From Hippophae tibetana (taxonomy: Eukaryota; Streptophyta; Magnoliopsida; Rosales; Elaeagnaceae), in contig CM072801.1 in assembly GCA_037013495.1 (NCBI GenBank), positions 111,359,816-111,423,815 of the forward strand: a stretch of 64,000 nucleotides of DNA, given 5' to 3'. A program made the position numbers and the translations under genes. Of this stretch, positions 63,764 through 64,000 are shown one piece after another; the stretch's first letter is position 1; every line of letters starts with the position of its first letter. The notes beneath the pieces were generated by a model that worked only from the letters and a program-made list of their open reading frames with translations, did not search any database and had not been told where the DNA came from.

Positions 63764-64000
63764 ACCCAAATTTCATGGTTCATACTACATAATGATGTCT
63801 TAAACTTTGGTCGCACATTATTTCCTCGTAATCTGTTCTTTCTCTTTAGGATTTCAATTTGTTCATCTTAGCAATATTCTTAGTAATTCAATCTTTCTTA
63901 TTCCTTTGAGTTCCAATGTTCTTAGGTTTTCCGCAAAAGGGATTCGCATCGTTTGGGATCATAGCCTTCGTTGCTGATAATGTTGTATCAATCTTCACAT
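63764..64000 (+). repeat. Partial monomer cut by the window edge (J head)
   Basis: The first 237 bp match the head of the J copy at 48133 ('cctcgtaatctg', 'ttccaatgttcttagg', 'gcatcgtttgggatc'). The diagnostic J middle would begin just beyond the edge. Confidence 0.8.

Larger units (their letters stand above)
1..64000. repeat. Satellite DNA array, ~655-bp monomer, whole window
   Basis: The anchor 'ttttgtcaaccc' (or 'gtcaatcc', 'gtcaatct', 'gtcaacct' in variants) recurs every 631-656 bp from end to end. I located 98 complete monomers and a 237-bp partial at the right edge. All lie head to tail in the same orientation, with no spacer, inversion or inserted element. Monomers fall into variant classes arranged in several different HOR patterns, annotated separately. 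Array ends are not in the window. Such arrays typically form centromeric, pericentromeric or subtelomeric heterochromatin; which of these applies cannot be read from the sequence. I do not recognise the family. Confidence 0.98.

Noticed and set aside
1-64000. CRISPR-like array
   Set aside because: Repeats are about 655 bp with no short repeat-unique spacer alternation.
1-64000. Transposable element or LTR tandem array
   Set aside because: No terminal inverted repeats, target-site duplications, primer-binding site, polypurine tract or protein domain could be seen at any monomer junction. An origin of the monomer from some mobile element cannot be excluded but nothing supports it.
1-64000. tRNA, rRNA or other structured RNA genes
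   Set aside because: No recognisable cloverleaf, A/B box pair or rRNA core sequence on either strand; every base is accounted for by the satellite.

Overview
The whole 64 kb is one uninterrupted tandem satellite array. A unit of about 655 bp repeats head to tail in one orientation, with 98 complete copies and a 99th cut by the right edge. I found no gene, RNA gene, transposon insertion, CRISPR array, inversion or non-satellite spacer. Kilobase-scale head-to-tail satellite with higher-order repeats (HORs) indicates a eukaryotic chromosome, most plausibly centromeric, pericentromeric or other constitutive heterochromatin. I do not recognise the family and cannot name the taxon. Base composition is about 70% A+T from a few lines counted by eye, with long pyrimidine runs on the + strand.

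Monomer phase is arbitrary; I start each copy at the conserved 'accc/atcc' just after 'ttttgtca'. Letters A, B, C, E, G, G', H, I, J, P and Q are my own labels for variant classes. Lengths are 652-656 bp for ordinary copies, 631-632 bp for G/G' copies (one 24-bp deletion) and 642 bp for three copies with a 10-bp deletion at the same spot plus other one-base losses.

Layout: (1) 1-9160, heptamer HOR A-B-C-A-C-A-C, about 4.58 kb, two copies. (2) 9161-13742, a degraded third heptamer with an internal dimer duplication. (3) 13743-20944, trimer HOR A-B-E, 1964 bp. (4) 20945-24216, dimer E-B, 1309 bp. (5) 24217-31381, irregular hybrids and the first appearance of the right-hand classes. (6) 31382-42954, nine dimers of about 1286 bp, each a short G/G' copy plus an H or I copy. 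(7) 42955-48132, irregular. (8) 48133-53321, tetramer of 2594 bp present twice. (9) 53322-54606, two transition copies. (10) 54607-62466, dimer P-Q of exactly 1310 bp, almost identical from unit to unit and so the most recently amplified. (11) 62467-64000, third occurrence of a three-monomer module also seen at 29431 and 46836.

No genes act together here. The biology is that of the array itself: repeated unequal exchange and conversion, visible as hybrid monomers with mappable switch points, local replacement of one HOR by another, and CpG-type decay in some classes. Recurring ORFs of 70-104 codons are by-products of copy number. Most begin at TTG, and they are interrupted or shifted in whole monomer classes.
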